From positions 1 through 11,858 of the forward strand of contig DASZXJ010000049.1 of assembly GCA_035545895.1 (NCBI GenBank): a stretch of DNA of 11,858 nt, read 5' to 3'. Below the pieces are notes generated by a model. It ran no database searches and was not told the DNA's origin. It worked only from the letters and a program-made list of their open reading frames with translations. Of the stretch, positions 1 to 7,122 are shown one piece after another. This DNA is from DASZXJ01 sp035545895. GTDB taxonomy: Bacteria; Planctomycetota; Phycisphaerae; Tepidisphaerales; Tepidisphaeraceae. A program made the translations under genes and the position numbers. The stretch's first letter is position 1; each line of letters opens with the position of its first letter.

Positions 1-2
1 GG

Positions 3-695
3 CGCGAACTTACCGATTTTGGCAGCGAGTGCTGGAAAATGAGCCACTGGGTGTTGAGCGGAAGTCTGACCAATTTCATCATCGGGCCGGTTTACACCTG
101 GAACATGCGATTCTGGTTGGGAAAGGAGATGGTCGCGATCAATTATGCCGTGACCAATGTACTGCGACTGACCAATCCCCTTACCTCGGTAATCACGTCG
201 CTGATTACTCCGAACGTTGTTCGCACAAAGGAAAGGGCAGGGATGCATCATGCGAAGATGCAGGCATTGCGGTTCGGACTGTTGGGCGCGTTCCTGTTAA
301 TGCCCTATCTTGGATTTCTCTTTGTGGCACCCACATTTTCCCTGGCTTTGTTTTATAAATGGACGTCGCATGTATTGTCGTGGTCCGTGTTATTGCAGAT
401 CACCGCGATCGGCCAGTTCATTATTTATATAAGCATTGTCAGTGCAGCCTTCCTGAACGCCGTGCAGAAGAGCCGCCTGACATTTCGTGGATTGGTCGTT
501 CAATCGATCCTGACGCTCGCGATCGGCATTCCTCTGACTGCGAAGTTTGGGTTGATTGGTGCCGCAATTGGCGCGATTATTCCAACGGTCGTGGAAATCG
601 GATTGCATTTATACTGGATCAGGCATCTTCGCGACGATGTTGAATCTTCAGTGGTTGTTGATGTGCCAGTGATGGAACCAGCAACCCAGGCATGA
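3..695 (+). CDS. Oligosaccharide flippase (Wzx/MATE-like), C-terminal part, 5' end outside window
   Basis: Probable lipid-linked oligosaccharide flippase of the MOP (MATE/Wzx/MurJ) superfamily, acting in the inner membrane to move undecaprenyl-linked repeat units to the periplasmic face. The frame is open from base 3, so the gene starts left of the window; about 230 residues remain, roughly the C-terminal half of a typical 430-500 residue protein. An ATG at 39 exists but is internal, since coding-like sequence continues upstream of it. The visible part is strongly hydrophobic with about five to six membrane segments (around GLLGAFLLMPYLGFLF, VLLQITAIGQFIIYISI, SILTLAIGIPL and LIGAAIGAIIPTVVEIGL). 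The pattern of a short polar loop with NAVQKSR before the last helix pair is usual for these flippases. The tail after the last helix is polar and poorly conserved. Its TGA overlaps the ATG of the next glycosyltransferase by 4 bases, indicating one transcript and translational coupling. The family call rests on hydrophobicity and context more than on a diagnostic motif. Confidence 0.75.
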   Translation, partial: RELTDFGSECWKMSHWVLSGSLTNFIIGPVYTWNMRFWLGKEMVAINYAVTNVLRLTNPLTSVITSLITPNVVRTKERAGMHHAKMQALRFGLLGAFLLMPYLGFLFVAPTFSLALFYKWTSHVLSWSVLLQITAIGQFIIYISIVSAAFLNAVQKSRLTFRGLVVQSILTLAIGIPLTAKFGLIGAAIGAIIPTVVEIGLHLYWIRHLRDDVESSVVVDVPVMEPATQA

Positions 696-1912
696 ACATA
701 TTGCTCGCGCACAATTTCTATCAGCAACCCGGCGGCGAGGACCAGGTCTTCGCGGAAGAGGCCAGGCTTCTCGAATCGCATGGCCATCAAGTGACGCGGT
801 TCACGATGGATAACGACGCGATCGACGGCATGGGCCGGATTGGTTTGGCCAGGAAGACGATCTGGAATCGCGAGTCGCAAGCGCCTTTGCGCAAGGCCAT
901 CCGGGACAGCCGCGCCCAGGTCGTTCACTTTCACAACACGTTTCCATTGATCTCGCCGGCAGCGTATTACACAGCCCATGAAGAGGGGGCGGCGGTTGTT
1001 CAAACGTTGCACAACTATCGCTTGATTTGTCCGGCGGCGACGTTTTATCGGGCAGGCGGGGTTTGCGAGCAATGCCTCGGTCGGGCAATCACCTGGCCGG
1101 CCGTGAGGCACGCCTGCTATCGCGACAGCCGCCCCGCAAGCGCTGCCATCACCGCCATGCTGGCATATCACAAGTGGAAAAACACGTGGAGCCGGGAAGT
1201 CGATCTTTACATTGCTTTGACCGAATTTGCCGCAAGTAAATTTGTCCAAGGCGGGTTCCAAAAGGACAAAGTACTCGTTAAATCGAATTTCGTCGATCCT
1301 GATCCAGGTTTCGGCAGCGGGGATGGAGATTACGCCCTGTTTGTGGGGAGACTGGCACCGGAAAAAGGGGTTGCCCTTATGATCCAGGCTTGGCAGAATC
1401 CTAAACTCGGGATTAACCTTAAGATTATTGGTGATGGACCTTTACGAGGGGAAGTTGAAAAAGCGGCAGCCAGCAATCCCCAGGTCCAATATCTAGGGAG
1501 GCGCGCTTTATCTGAAGTTTATGGTATGATGGGGTCGGCCCGCTTGCTGGTGTTCCCTTCGCAATGGTACGAGGGCCAACCGAGGACTATTTTGGAGTCA
1601 TTCGCCAAGGGCACCCCCGTGGTTGCTTGCCGGTTAGGCTCCATGCCCGAATTGATCCAGCCCGGAAGAACCGGGCTGCTCTTTGAGCCGGGTGATGCGT
1701 GTGATTTGGCGCAAAAAGTTACGGTGCTTCATTCTGGGCAAATTGAGCAAAATGAAATGCGGAAAAACGCGAGAAAGCAGTTTGAGCAGCACTTCACCGC
1801 TGCCCAAAATTACCCGATATTGCTCGGGTGCTATAACCAAGCTCTGGGTCAATTAGGCGGCGCGAGCGGCCAATCGACCCCGACAAGCCAAGATCGGATG
1901 CAGACGCCATGA
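692..1912 (+). CDS. Glycosyltransferase family 4 (GT-B fold), 406 aa
   Basis: Retaining GT-B glycosyltransferase that would add one sugar to the growing lipid-linked oligosaccharide at the cytoplasmic face. The N-terminal domain opens with MNILLAHNFYQQPGGEDQVF, where the Gly-Gly-Glu loop after the first strand is typical of GT4 (acceptor/donor cleft). The C-terminal donor domain has VGRLAPEKG (residues 218-226), IIGDGPL (245-251) and an E-x7-E motif (E294 and E302 in YEGQPRTILESFAKG) followed by PELIQPGRTGLLFEPGD. Cys113, Cys125, Cys128 and Cys142 sit in an NYRLICP...CEQC...CY block seen in a subgroup of GT4 enzymes and may bind a metal or form a structural knot. The length is normal. The start ATG overlaps the upstream stop, and its own TGA overlaps the ATG of rfbF copy 1, so flippase, transferase and cytidylyltransferase are tightly coupled. 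Donor and acceptor cannot be read from the sequence. Confidence 0.9.
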   Translation: MNILLAHNFYQQPGGEDQVFAEEARLLESHGHQVTRFTMDNDAIDGMGRIGLARKTIWNRESQAPLRKAIRDSRAQVVHFHNTFPLISPAAYYTAHEEGAAVVQTLHNYRLICPAATFYRAGGVCEQCLGRAITWPAVRHACYRDSRPASAAITAMLAYHKWKNTWSREVDLYIALTEFAASKFVQGGFQKDKVLVKSNFVDPDPGFGSGDGDYALFVGRLAPEKGVALMIQAWQNPKLGINLKIIGDGPLRGEVEKAAASNPQVQYLGRRALSEVYGMMGSARLLVFPSQWYEGQPRTILESFAKGTPVVACRLGSMPELIQPGRTGLLFEPGDACDLAQKVTVLHSGQIEQNEMRKNARKQFEQHFTAAQNYPILLGCYNQALGQLGGASGQSTPTSQDRMQTP

Positions 1913-2679
1913 AAGTCGCAGTACTGGCCGGGGGCATGGGCACGCGGTTTGCCGAGGAAACGGACATCAAGCCCAAACCGATGATTGAAATCGGCGGGCG
2001 ACCGATCCTTTGGCACATTATGCAGCACTACGCCCATTACGGTTACAAGGAATTCGTCATCGGCCTTGGTTACAAGGGCGAATACATCAAAAGATACATG
2101 ATCGATTACTCGCTCGTGGAGAGCGACGTGACGGTTGATGTCAGCAGCGGCGACATCCTGCGCCACGGCAATCGCCGGCCGGACTGGACCGTCGATCTCG
2201 TCGATACTGGCCTGCACACCATGACCGGCGGACGCATCAAACGCCTCAAGCCATATATTGGCGGCTCAACGTTCATGCTCACCTGGGGCGATGGCGTGAG
2301 CAACGTCAACCTCAAGGAACTGCTCGCGTTTCACCGTTCTCACGGCAAACTCGCGACCGTGACCGCCGTCCGACCGCCGGCGCGGTTTGGTTGCATGGTC
2401 TTCAATGGCGACAGCGTGACCGAGTTTTCGGAAAAGCCCCAAGCCAGCGAAGGCTGGATCAACGGCGCGTTCTTTGTCCTTGAACCCCAGGTTTTCGATT
2501 ACATCGAAGGCGATCATACGCCCTGGGAAAAAGAACCCATGGAACGCCTGGCGCGCGACGGCCAGTTGATGGCATATCGTCATAATGATTTCTGGCAGTG
2601 CATGGACACCATCCGCGACAAGCGACTTCTCGAATCACTTTGGGAATCAGGCAACGCTCCATGGAAGTGTTGGAAATAG
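1909..2679 (+). CDS. rfbF: Glucose-1-phosphate cytidylyltransferase, copy 1 (256 aa)
   Basis: Makes CDP-glucose from CTP and alpha-D-glucose 1-phosphate (EC 2.7.7.33), the entry step to CDP-linked deoxy and branched sugars; cytoplasmic. The nucleotidyltransferase signature LAGGMGTR is at residues 6-13, followed by KPKPM at 21-25. GDG (127-129) fits the metal-binding turn, RPPARFG is at 155-161, FSEKP at 173-177, WINGAFFV at 183-190 and the family-typical WQCMDT at 229-234. Length of about 256 matches characterised RfbF proteins. The ATG overlaps the previous stop in an ATGA, so translation is probably coupled. It is clearly paralogous to the second copy at 6346-7116: the same length, and about three quarters identical over the first 60 residues by eye. 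A stretch around 2371-2391 is identical at DNA level to 6811-6831. Family assignment is secure; whether both copies work on glucose 1-phosphate is inference. Confidence 0.95.
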   Translation: MKVAVLAGGMGTRFAEETDIKPKPMIEIGGRPILWHIMQHYAHYGYKEFVIGLGYKGEYIKRYMIDYSLVESDVTVDVSSGDILRHGNRRPDWTVDLVDTGLHTMTGGRIKRLKPYIGGSTFMLTWGDGVSNVNLKELLAFHRSHGKLATVTAVRPPARFGCMVFNGDSVTEFSEKPQASEGWINGAFFVLEPQVFDYIEGDHTPWEKEPMERLARDGQLMAYRHNDFWQCMDTIRDKRLLESLWESGNAPWKCWK

Positions 2680-2705
2680 TTTTTGTCAGTCAGGTTTTGG
2701 AGACA

Positions 2706-2710
2706 GGGAG
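2706..2710 (+). promoter_or_regulatory. Shine-Dalgarno site fixing the SDR copy 1 start
   Basis: GGGAG lies 5 bases before the ATG at 2716. This supports that ATG over the in-frame TTG at 2683, which would add eleven residues in front of the Rossmann strand MKILVTG, where family members normally begin. Confidence 0.65.
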
Positions 2711-2715
2711 AAGCA

Positions 2716-3765
2716 ATGAAGATTTTGGTCACGGGTCATCTCGGATACATCGGAACGGTTCTCACGCCGATGCTTTTGAAGCGCGGGCACCAGGTCGTGG
2801 GCATGGATGCGGACTGGTACAACGCCTGCACTTACGGCGACGCGAAGCAAATCGTCGATGTTCCCAACATCAAAAAAGACATTCGTCAGGCCACTGTCTC
2901 TGATCTGCGCGGGTTTGACACCGTCATGCACCTGGCGGCGCTGTCGAACGATCCGCTGGGCAATTACAACGCCGATTTGACCGACGAAATCAATCACAAA
3001 GCCGCTGTTCGCCTTGGCGAATTGTCCAAGGAAGCCGGTGTGAAGCATTTCATTTTCAGTTCGACCTGCAGCAATTACGGCGTGGCGGGCAACGATTTCA
3101 TCGATGAGAACGGCACGTTCAATCCGTACACGCCTTACGCCAAAGCCAAGGTCGCAGCCGAATTGAACCTCAAGCCGATGAGCGACAAGAATTTCTCGGT
3201 CACGCTGATGCGCAGCGCAACGGCGTTCGGTTATAGCCCGCGCATCCGCTGGGATTTGGTTTTGAACAACCTCACTGCCCACGCAGTGACGACCGGCAAG
3301 ATTTACATGAAGTCGGACGGTACGCCCTGGCGAGCGATCGTTCATATAGAAGACATCAGCCGTGCGTTTACCGCAGTCGCTGAAGCCAAGCGCGAACTCG
3401 TTCACGACAACGCGTTTAACATCGGGCAGACGAAGGAAAATTACCGCGTGAAGGAAATCGCGGAGATCGTTGCCGCCACCGTGCCCAACTGCAGGATTGA
3501 ATATGCGCCCGGCGCTGGTCCTGACCCGCGCTGCTATCGCGTGAACTGTGACAAGTTGCAGAAGGTCGTGCCCGCATATCAGCCGCAATGGTCCGCTGCC
3601 GCGGCTGCCAAACAGGTTTATGAAGCGATCAAGAAGAACGGACTGACGCTGGAAGAATTTGAAGGCGCCAAGTACGCCCGACTGCCGCACATGAAGAAGC
3701 GAATCGCTGATGGAGAGATGGATGAGCGTTTTAACTACACCCTCAAAGCCCACCGCGCGGCCTGA
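2716..3765 (+). CDS. Extended SDR nucleotide-sugar epimerase/reductase, copy 1 (349 aa)
   Basis: NAD(P)-dependent short-chain dehydrogenase/reductase of the extended type, expected to epimerise or reduce a CDP-linked sugar in the cytoplasm. The N-terminal Rossmann motif is TGHLGYIG (Gly7, Gly10, Gly13), Asp31 ends strand 2, and HLAALSNDP (72-80) is the usual NAD-binding loop. The active site has Ser-Ser-Thr at 115-117 and Tyr141-x3-Lys145 (YAKAK). Sugar 4,6-dehydratases carry Thr-Asp-Glu or Ser-Asp-Lys where this protein has Thr117-Cys118-Ser119. A CDP-glucose 4,6-dehydratase (RfbG) role is therefore unlikely, although RfbG normally follows RfbF in CDP-sugar clusters. The C-terminal domain includes SDGTPWRAIVHIEDISRAF (200-218), typical of nucleotide-sugar SDRs. 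The gene starts 36 bases after rfbF copy 1 and ends 7 bases before the methyltransferase. It is paralogous to the SDR at 8360-9385. The exact reaction is unknown. Confidence 0.88.
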   Translation: MKILVTGHLGYIGTVLTPMLLKRGHQVVGMDADWYNACTYGDAKQIVDVPNIKKDIRQATVSDLRGFDTVMHLAALSNDPLGNYNADLTDEINHKAAVRLGELSKEAGVKHFIFSSTCSNYGVAGNDFIDENGTFNPYTPYAKAKVAAELNLKPMSDKNFSVTLMRSATAFGYSPRIRWDLVLNNLTAHAVTTGKIYMKSDGTPWRAIVHIEDISRAFTAVAEAKRELVHDNAFNIGQTKENYRVKEIAEIVAATVPNCRIEYAPGAGPDPRCYRVNCDKLQKVVPAYQPQWSAAAAAKQVYEAIKKNGLTLEEFEGAKYARLPHMKKRIADGEMDERFNYTLKAHRAA

Positions 3766-3772
3766 GCCAACG

Positions 3773-5017
3773 ATGAATTTCAAACAAAAAGCTGCGAAAA
3801 CCCCTTGCCGCTCTTGCGGCCATGTGGGACTGGAACCGGTCTTGGATCTTGGCGTGACCGCTTTGGTCGATACGCTCGTGCTGAAAGAGAATCTCGACAA
3901 GCACGAGAACAAGTATCCGCTTCAGGTCGGATTCTGCCCCAAATGCGCGCTGATGCAGGTGTGCGACACTGTTCCGCCGGAAGAGGTCTTCCACGGCGAC
4001 TACACCTATTATGCGAGCTTCTCAACGAGCTGGCTTGAACATTCAAAGAAGAACGTGCTCAAGCAGATCGATCGTTTCAAGCTCAACAACAAGAGCCTCG
4101 TGATCGAGCTCGCAAGCAACGATGGATACCTGCTCAAGAACTACGTTGAGAAGGGGATTCCTGTGCTTGGCATCGATCCGGCGAGTGGTCCGGTGAAAGC
4201 TGCCGAGAAAATCGGCGTGCCGACGATGCACGCGTTCTTTACGCTCGACCTCGCGAAAAAGCTCGCAGCCGAAGGCAAGAAAGCCGACGTCATTCACGCG
4301 AATAACGTAATGGCGCATGTTGCCGACACCAACGGCTTCATCGCGGGCATCGCGACCATTCTCAAGGACACCGGTTCGCTCGTGACCGAATCTCCGTATG
4401 TGAAGGACCTGATCGATCACTGCGAATTTGACACGATCTATCACGAACATCTGTGCTACTACGGCGTGACGAGCTTGAAAAATCTTTACGCTCGTCATGG
4501 CTTGTACATCAACGATATCGATCTGCTCACGACGCATGGCGGTTCGATTCGGCAATATGTTTCGAAGAAGCCGGGCGAGAGCGAAACCGTCAAGAAGTTG
4601 CTGGCCGATGAAGAAAAGCTCGGCATCAACAAGTTTGGACCCTATTACCAGGGCTTTGCCGCACGAGTCGAAGACATCAAGAAAAAGATGCTTGAGATTC
4701 TTCACGACCTGAAAAAGCAGGGCAAGAAGGTCGCGGCCTACGGCGCCAGCGCCAAGGGCAGCACCATGCTCAGCTATCTGGGCGCGGGACCCGATTTGAT
4801 TGAGTTTGTTGTGGACAAGAACGTTCACAAGCACGGCAAATTCATGCCAGGCTTGCACAATCCGATCCATGATGTGACCGCGATTATTGAAAAGAAACCC
4901 GATTACCTCGTCCTGCTTGTGTGGAATCTCAAGGACGAAATTCTCAAACAGCAGGATGCCTATCGCAAGACAGGCGGCAAATTTATCGTACCGATTCCGA
5001 CGCCGGCGATCGTGTAA
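3773..5017 (+). CDS. Sugar C-methyltransferase-like protein, copy 1 (414 aa)
   Basis: SAM-dependent methyltransferase of the NDP-sugar C-methyltransferase architecture, likely transferring methyl to a ring carbon of a keto-deoxy CDP-sugar. Order of domains: an N-terminal zinc site (Cys12-x2-Cys15 and Cys55-x2-Cys58); a Rossmann SAM domain with VIELASNDG around 110-118 and IDPA near 134; a Y-x-E-H motif in YHEHLCYY (Tyr223, Glu225, His226); and a C-terminal domain with YGASAKGS at 323-330, VVDKN at 346-350 and PG at 359-360. From memory, the Y-x-E-H residues match the catalytic Tyr, Glu and His of the characterised C-methyltransferase TcaB9. The start at 3773 has no clear Shine-Dalgarno. An in-frame ATG at 3722 with GGAG six bases upstream would add 17 residues and overlap the SDR gene; I prefer 3773 because family members start close to the first Cys pair. 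Methyl position and substrate are inferred. Confidence 0.88.
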   Translation: MNFKQKAAKTPCRSCGHVGLEPVLDLGVTALVDTLVLKENLDKHENKYPLQVGFCPKCALMQVCDTVPPEEVFHGDYTYYASFSTSWLEHSKKNVLKQIDRFKLNNKSLVIELASNDGYLLKNYVEKGIPVLGIDPASGPVKAAEKIGVPTMHAFFTLDLAKKLAAEGKKADVIHANNVMAHVADTNGFIAGIATILKDTGSLVTESPYVKDLIDHCEFDTIYHEHLCYYGVTSLKNLYARHGLYINDIDLLTTHGGSIRQYVSKKPGESETVKKLLADEEKLGINKFGPYYQGFAARVEDIKKKMLEILHDLKKQGKKVAAYGASAKGSTMLSYLGAGPDLIEFVVDKNVHKHGKFMPGLHNPIHDVTAIIEKKPDYLVLLVWNLKDEILKQQDAYRKTGGKFIVPIPTPAIV

Positions 5018-5023
5018 ACAGTC

Positions 5024-6238
5024 GTGCCAACCTCGATTGATAAAAACTGCGTCTGTCCGAACTGCGCTTCGCGCGGAATGGAAATTCTCTATTCCATCGA
5101 AGGCATTCCCGTGCACAGCACGATTAATCTGCCTTCGCGCGAAGAAGCGATGCGTTTTCCAACGGGCAACCTGCGACTTGGTTTTTGTAATCGATGCGGC
5201 TTCCTGAGCAACACGGTTTACGATTCGTCCGTTCAGGAATACAGCACGCAATGCGAAGAATCGCAGCATTTCTCAGCGACGTTCAACAAGTTTGCCCATG
5301 ATCTGGCCAAGCGATGGATCGACCGATACAACCTTCGCGGCAAGACGATTCTGGAAGTCGGCTGTGGCAAGGGCGATTTTCTGGCGCTCATGTGCGAACT
5401 GGGCGGCTGTAAGGGGATCGGCATAGATCCGAGCTACCAGGCTTCGCGCACGCCATCGAAAATGGCCGGCCAGTTGCGATTCATCAACGATCTGTACAGC
5501 GAAAAATACACGAATATTGAAGCTGACTGTATCATGTGCCGTCACACGCTGGAGCACATCGGCCCGACGCTCGATTTCGTGAAGATGATCCGCCGCGCCA
5601 TAGGTAATCGCAAAGACATGCTCGTGCTCTTTGAATTGCCCGACGCCACGCGCGTACTCAAAGAAGCCGCGTTCTGGGATGTTTATTACGAACACTGTTC
5701 TTATTTCAGTCCTGGATCGCTGGCGCGTGTGTTTCGCGCTGCGGGTTTTGATCTGCTTGAACTGGGTCGCGATTATGGCGATCAATATCTTCTGCTTGCC
5801 GGCAAACCGACTGATGCGCCGACCCAACCGAAGCTGGAACTGGAAAACGATCTCGACGAAATGCGGCGGCTCGCGGCTTTTTATAAAAAGGAAGCCGCGG
5901 CCACGATCAATGGCTGGCGCGATTTCATTCTGAAAGCCAAGTCGCGCGGACAGAAAACCGTGATCTGGAGCGCGCTGAGCAAGGCCGTTGCATTCCTCAC
6001 GACGATGAAGGTCGGCGATGCAATCGAATACGGCGTGGACATCAATCCGCAGCGGCAGGGGCGATTCCTTCCCTGCACCGGCCAGCAGATCATGGCACCG
6101 GAATTTTTGGCTCAATACAAGCCGGATCACGTGATCCTGATGAATCCGATCTACGTGCCTGAGGTTCAGGCCGATTTGAAAAAGATGGGCGTCAATGCCA
6201 GGGTTGTTGCAGTGGGTGCGGACCGTCCCTGGGAATAG
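5024..6238 (+). CDS. Sugar C-methyltransferase-like protein, copy 2, divergent C-terminal loop (404 aa)
   Basis: Diverged relative of the preceding methyltransferase with the same domain order. It has a zinc site at Cys11-x2-Cys14 and Cys55-x2-Cys58, the SAM motif ILEVGCGKGDFL (109-120), RHTLEH (173-178), and Y-x-E-H in VYYEHCSYF (Tyr221, Glu223, His224). The C-terminal domain ends in a Rossmann-like fold with GVDINP at 337-342. The start is GTG at 5024: the previous stop is in the same frame two codons upstream, and the first in-frame ATG (5078) would remove the first Cys pair. No Shine-Dalgarno is visible, so reinitiation from the neighbour is likely. The loop that is YGASAKG in copy 1 reads WSALSKA here (Ser316, Leu318, Ala321), and the later Pro-Gly is Pro-Cys (350-351). 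The C-terminal domain may thus bind a different ligand or be weakened. It could methylate carbon or oxygen; a C-methyltransferase is favoured by the Y-x-E-H motif. Confidence 0.85.
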   Translation: MPTSIDKNCVCPNCASRGMEILYSIEGIPVHSTINLPSREEAMRFPTGNLRLGFCNRCGFLSNTVYDSSVQEYSTQCEESQHFSATFNKFAHDLAKRWIDRYNLRGKTILEVGCGKGDFLALMCELGGCKGIGIDPSYQASRTPSKMAGQLRFINDLYSEKYTNIEADCIMCRHTLEHIGPTLDFVKMIRRAIGNRKDMLVLFELPDATRVLKEAAFWDVYYEHCSYFSPGSLARVFRAAGFDLLELGRDYGDQYLLLAGKPTDAPTQPKLELENDLDEMRRLAAFYKKEAAATINGWRDFILKAKSRGQKTVIWSALSKAVAFLTTMKVGDAIEYGVDINPQRQGRFLPCTGQQIMAPEFLAQYKPDHVILMNPIYVPEVQADLKKMGVNARVVAVGADRPWE

Positions 6239-6283
6239 GGACGTGTGGCCGCGCTTATGAGACGTTAAAATGTAGCGATTAAG

Positions 6284-6321
6284 CAAGCATGCCCGCTGGT
6301 CGATGTATCAGCGGGCTCTTG
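6284..6321 (+). terminator. Candidate terminator or leader hairpin
   Basis: GCCCGCTG (6291-6298) and CAGCGGGC (6309-6316) form a perfect 8-bp stem with a 10-base loop. CAAG (6284-6287) and CTTG (6318-6321) extend it after a small internal loop. The tract downstream is T-rich but broken by G (TCTTGTGTTGTGTG), so a classic intrinsic terminator is uncertain. It may end the upstream transcript or sit in the leader of the rfbF copy 2 message. Confidence 0.35.
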
Positions 6322-6333
6322 TGTTGTGTGTTC

Positions 6334-6339
6334 GGGAGG
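6334..6339 (+). promoter_or_regulatory. Shine-Dalgarno of rfbF copy 2, with potential to be paired
   Basis: GGGAGG lies 6 bases before the ATG at 6346 and decides that start over the in-frame ATG at 6289, which would add 19 residues that lack family character and lie inside the hairpin. Bases 6337-6345, covering the AGG half of this site up to the start codon, are exactly complementary to 6396-6404 inside the coding region. Confidence 0.75.
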
Positions 6340-6345
6340 TCTGTC

Positions 6346-7116
6346 ATGAAGGTTGTCATCCTAGCCGGCGGAATGGGTACGCGTCTGTCTGAAGAGACAG
6401 ACCTTAAGCCCAAGCCGATGGTCGAGATCGGCGGCAAGCCGATGCTCTGGCACATCATGCAGCATTACTCCTTCTACGGGTTCAATGAATTTGTCCTGTG
6501 TCTGGGCTATCGCGGCGAACAGATCAAACGCTACATGATGGATTACGCCCGCCTCACCAGCGACCTCACGATCAAGCTCCGCAATGGCGATGTCATGCGC
6601 CATGGCGACGGGTCTCGCTGCGAATGGACTGTCGAACTTGTCGATACCGGCATGGCCACGCAGACTGGCGGGCGGATCAAGCGCATCCAGAAATACATTG
6701 GAAATTCCCCCTTCATGGTGACCTACGGCGACGGTGTGTGTGATGTAAATATCACCGACTTGCTCGCCTTCCATAAAAAGCACGGCAAGATCGGCACGCT
6801 GACCGCGGTGCGACCGCCGGCGCGGTTTGGTCATATGCATTTTGAGTCCGACCTGATCACCAAGTTCACCGAAAAAGCACAGGCCGAGGGCGGCTGGATC
6901 AACGGCGGATTCTTTATTTTCGAACCCAAGGTCTTTGATTTGATCCAGGGCGATGATACCTGGCTGGAACACGAGCCCCTTGAAACGCTGGCGCAGCAGA
7001 GGCAACTGGTTGCCTACAAGCACGAAGGGTTTTGGCAATGCATGGACACCATGCGAGACCGCCGGCTGCTCGAAGATTTGTGGGAAAAAGGCCAGGCCAC
7101 GTGGAAGGCCGGGTAA
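6346..7116 (+). CDS. rfbF: Glucose-1-phosphate cytidylyltransferase, copy 2 (256 aa)
   Basis: Second CDP-glucose-forming enzyme (CTP plus glucose 1-phosphate). LAGGMGTR (residues 6-13), KPKPM (21-25), a GDG turn, RPPARFG, WINGGFFIFEP and FWQCMDT are all present, and the length equals that of copy 1. The usual Phe-x-Glu-Lys-Pro before the WING motif is FTEKA here, a small deviation. It follows the 107-base leader with a strong Shine-Dalgarno and is followed 6 bases later by the flavin oxidase. Keeping two complete, intact cytidylyltransferase genes within 5 kb is unusual. It may reflect a merged pair of sugar modules, a dosage effect, or different substrate preference. Regulation may involve competing RNA pairings at the start (see findings). 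Confidence 0.94.
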   Translation: MKVVILAGGMGTRLSEETDLKPKPMVEIGGKPMLWHIMQHYSFYGFNEFVLCLGYRGEQIKRYMMDYARLTSDLTIKLRNGDVMRHGDGSRCEWTVELVDTGMATQTGGRIKRIQKYIGNSPFMVTYGDGVCDVNITDLLAFHKKHGKIGTLTAVRPPARFGHMHFESDLITKFTEKAQAEGGWINGGFFIFEPKVFDLIQGDDTWLEHEPLETLAQQRQLVAYKHEGFWQCMDTMRDRRLLEDLWEKGQATWKAG

Positions 7117-7122
7117 TCAACG

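Larger units (their letters stand above)
6239..6345 (+). other. Intergenic leader between the methyltransferase and rfbF copy 2
   Basis: This 107-base gap is the longest inside the cluster. It holds a GC-rich hairpin (annotated separately) and a good Shine-Dalgarno. A TAAAAT at 6266-6271 resembles a -10 box, but I see no convincing -35 box 17 bases before it. The gap may mark the boundary between two transcription units: a first ending after the methyltransferases and a second starting with rfbF copy 2. Confidence 0.4.

Noticed and set aside
1658..1678. Perfect 8-bp inverted repeat with a 5-base loop inside the first glycosyltransferase, followed by CTCTTT
   Set aside because: It lies within a conserved coding motif (IQPGRTGLL), so the repeat is explained by Pro-Gly and Thr-Gly codons. 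An internal terminator would cut off the rest of the operon.
2371..2391. Exact 21-base match with 6811-6831, considered as a recombination repeat
   Set aside because: It encodes the conserved RPPARFG segment of both rfbF copies and is best explained by paralogy plus strong codon preference, although homologous recombination between copies is not excluded.
2716..3765. SDR copy 1 as RfbG (CDP-glucose 4,6-dehydratase), expected after rfbF
   Set aside because: The glycine loop and the Thr-Cys-Ser active-site stretch do not match a 4,6-dehydratase, which needs the acidic residue after Ser/Thr.
2686..3912. Long antisense open frame over SDR copy 1
   Set aside because: Shadow of codon bias in a GC-rich gene. 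The sense frame has clear SDR motifs and the antisense one has none. The same applies to 4043-5269 and 5273-6286 on the - strand.
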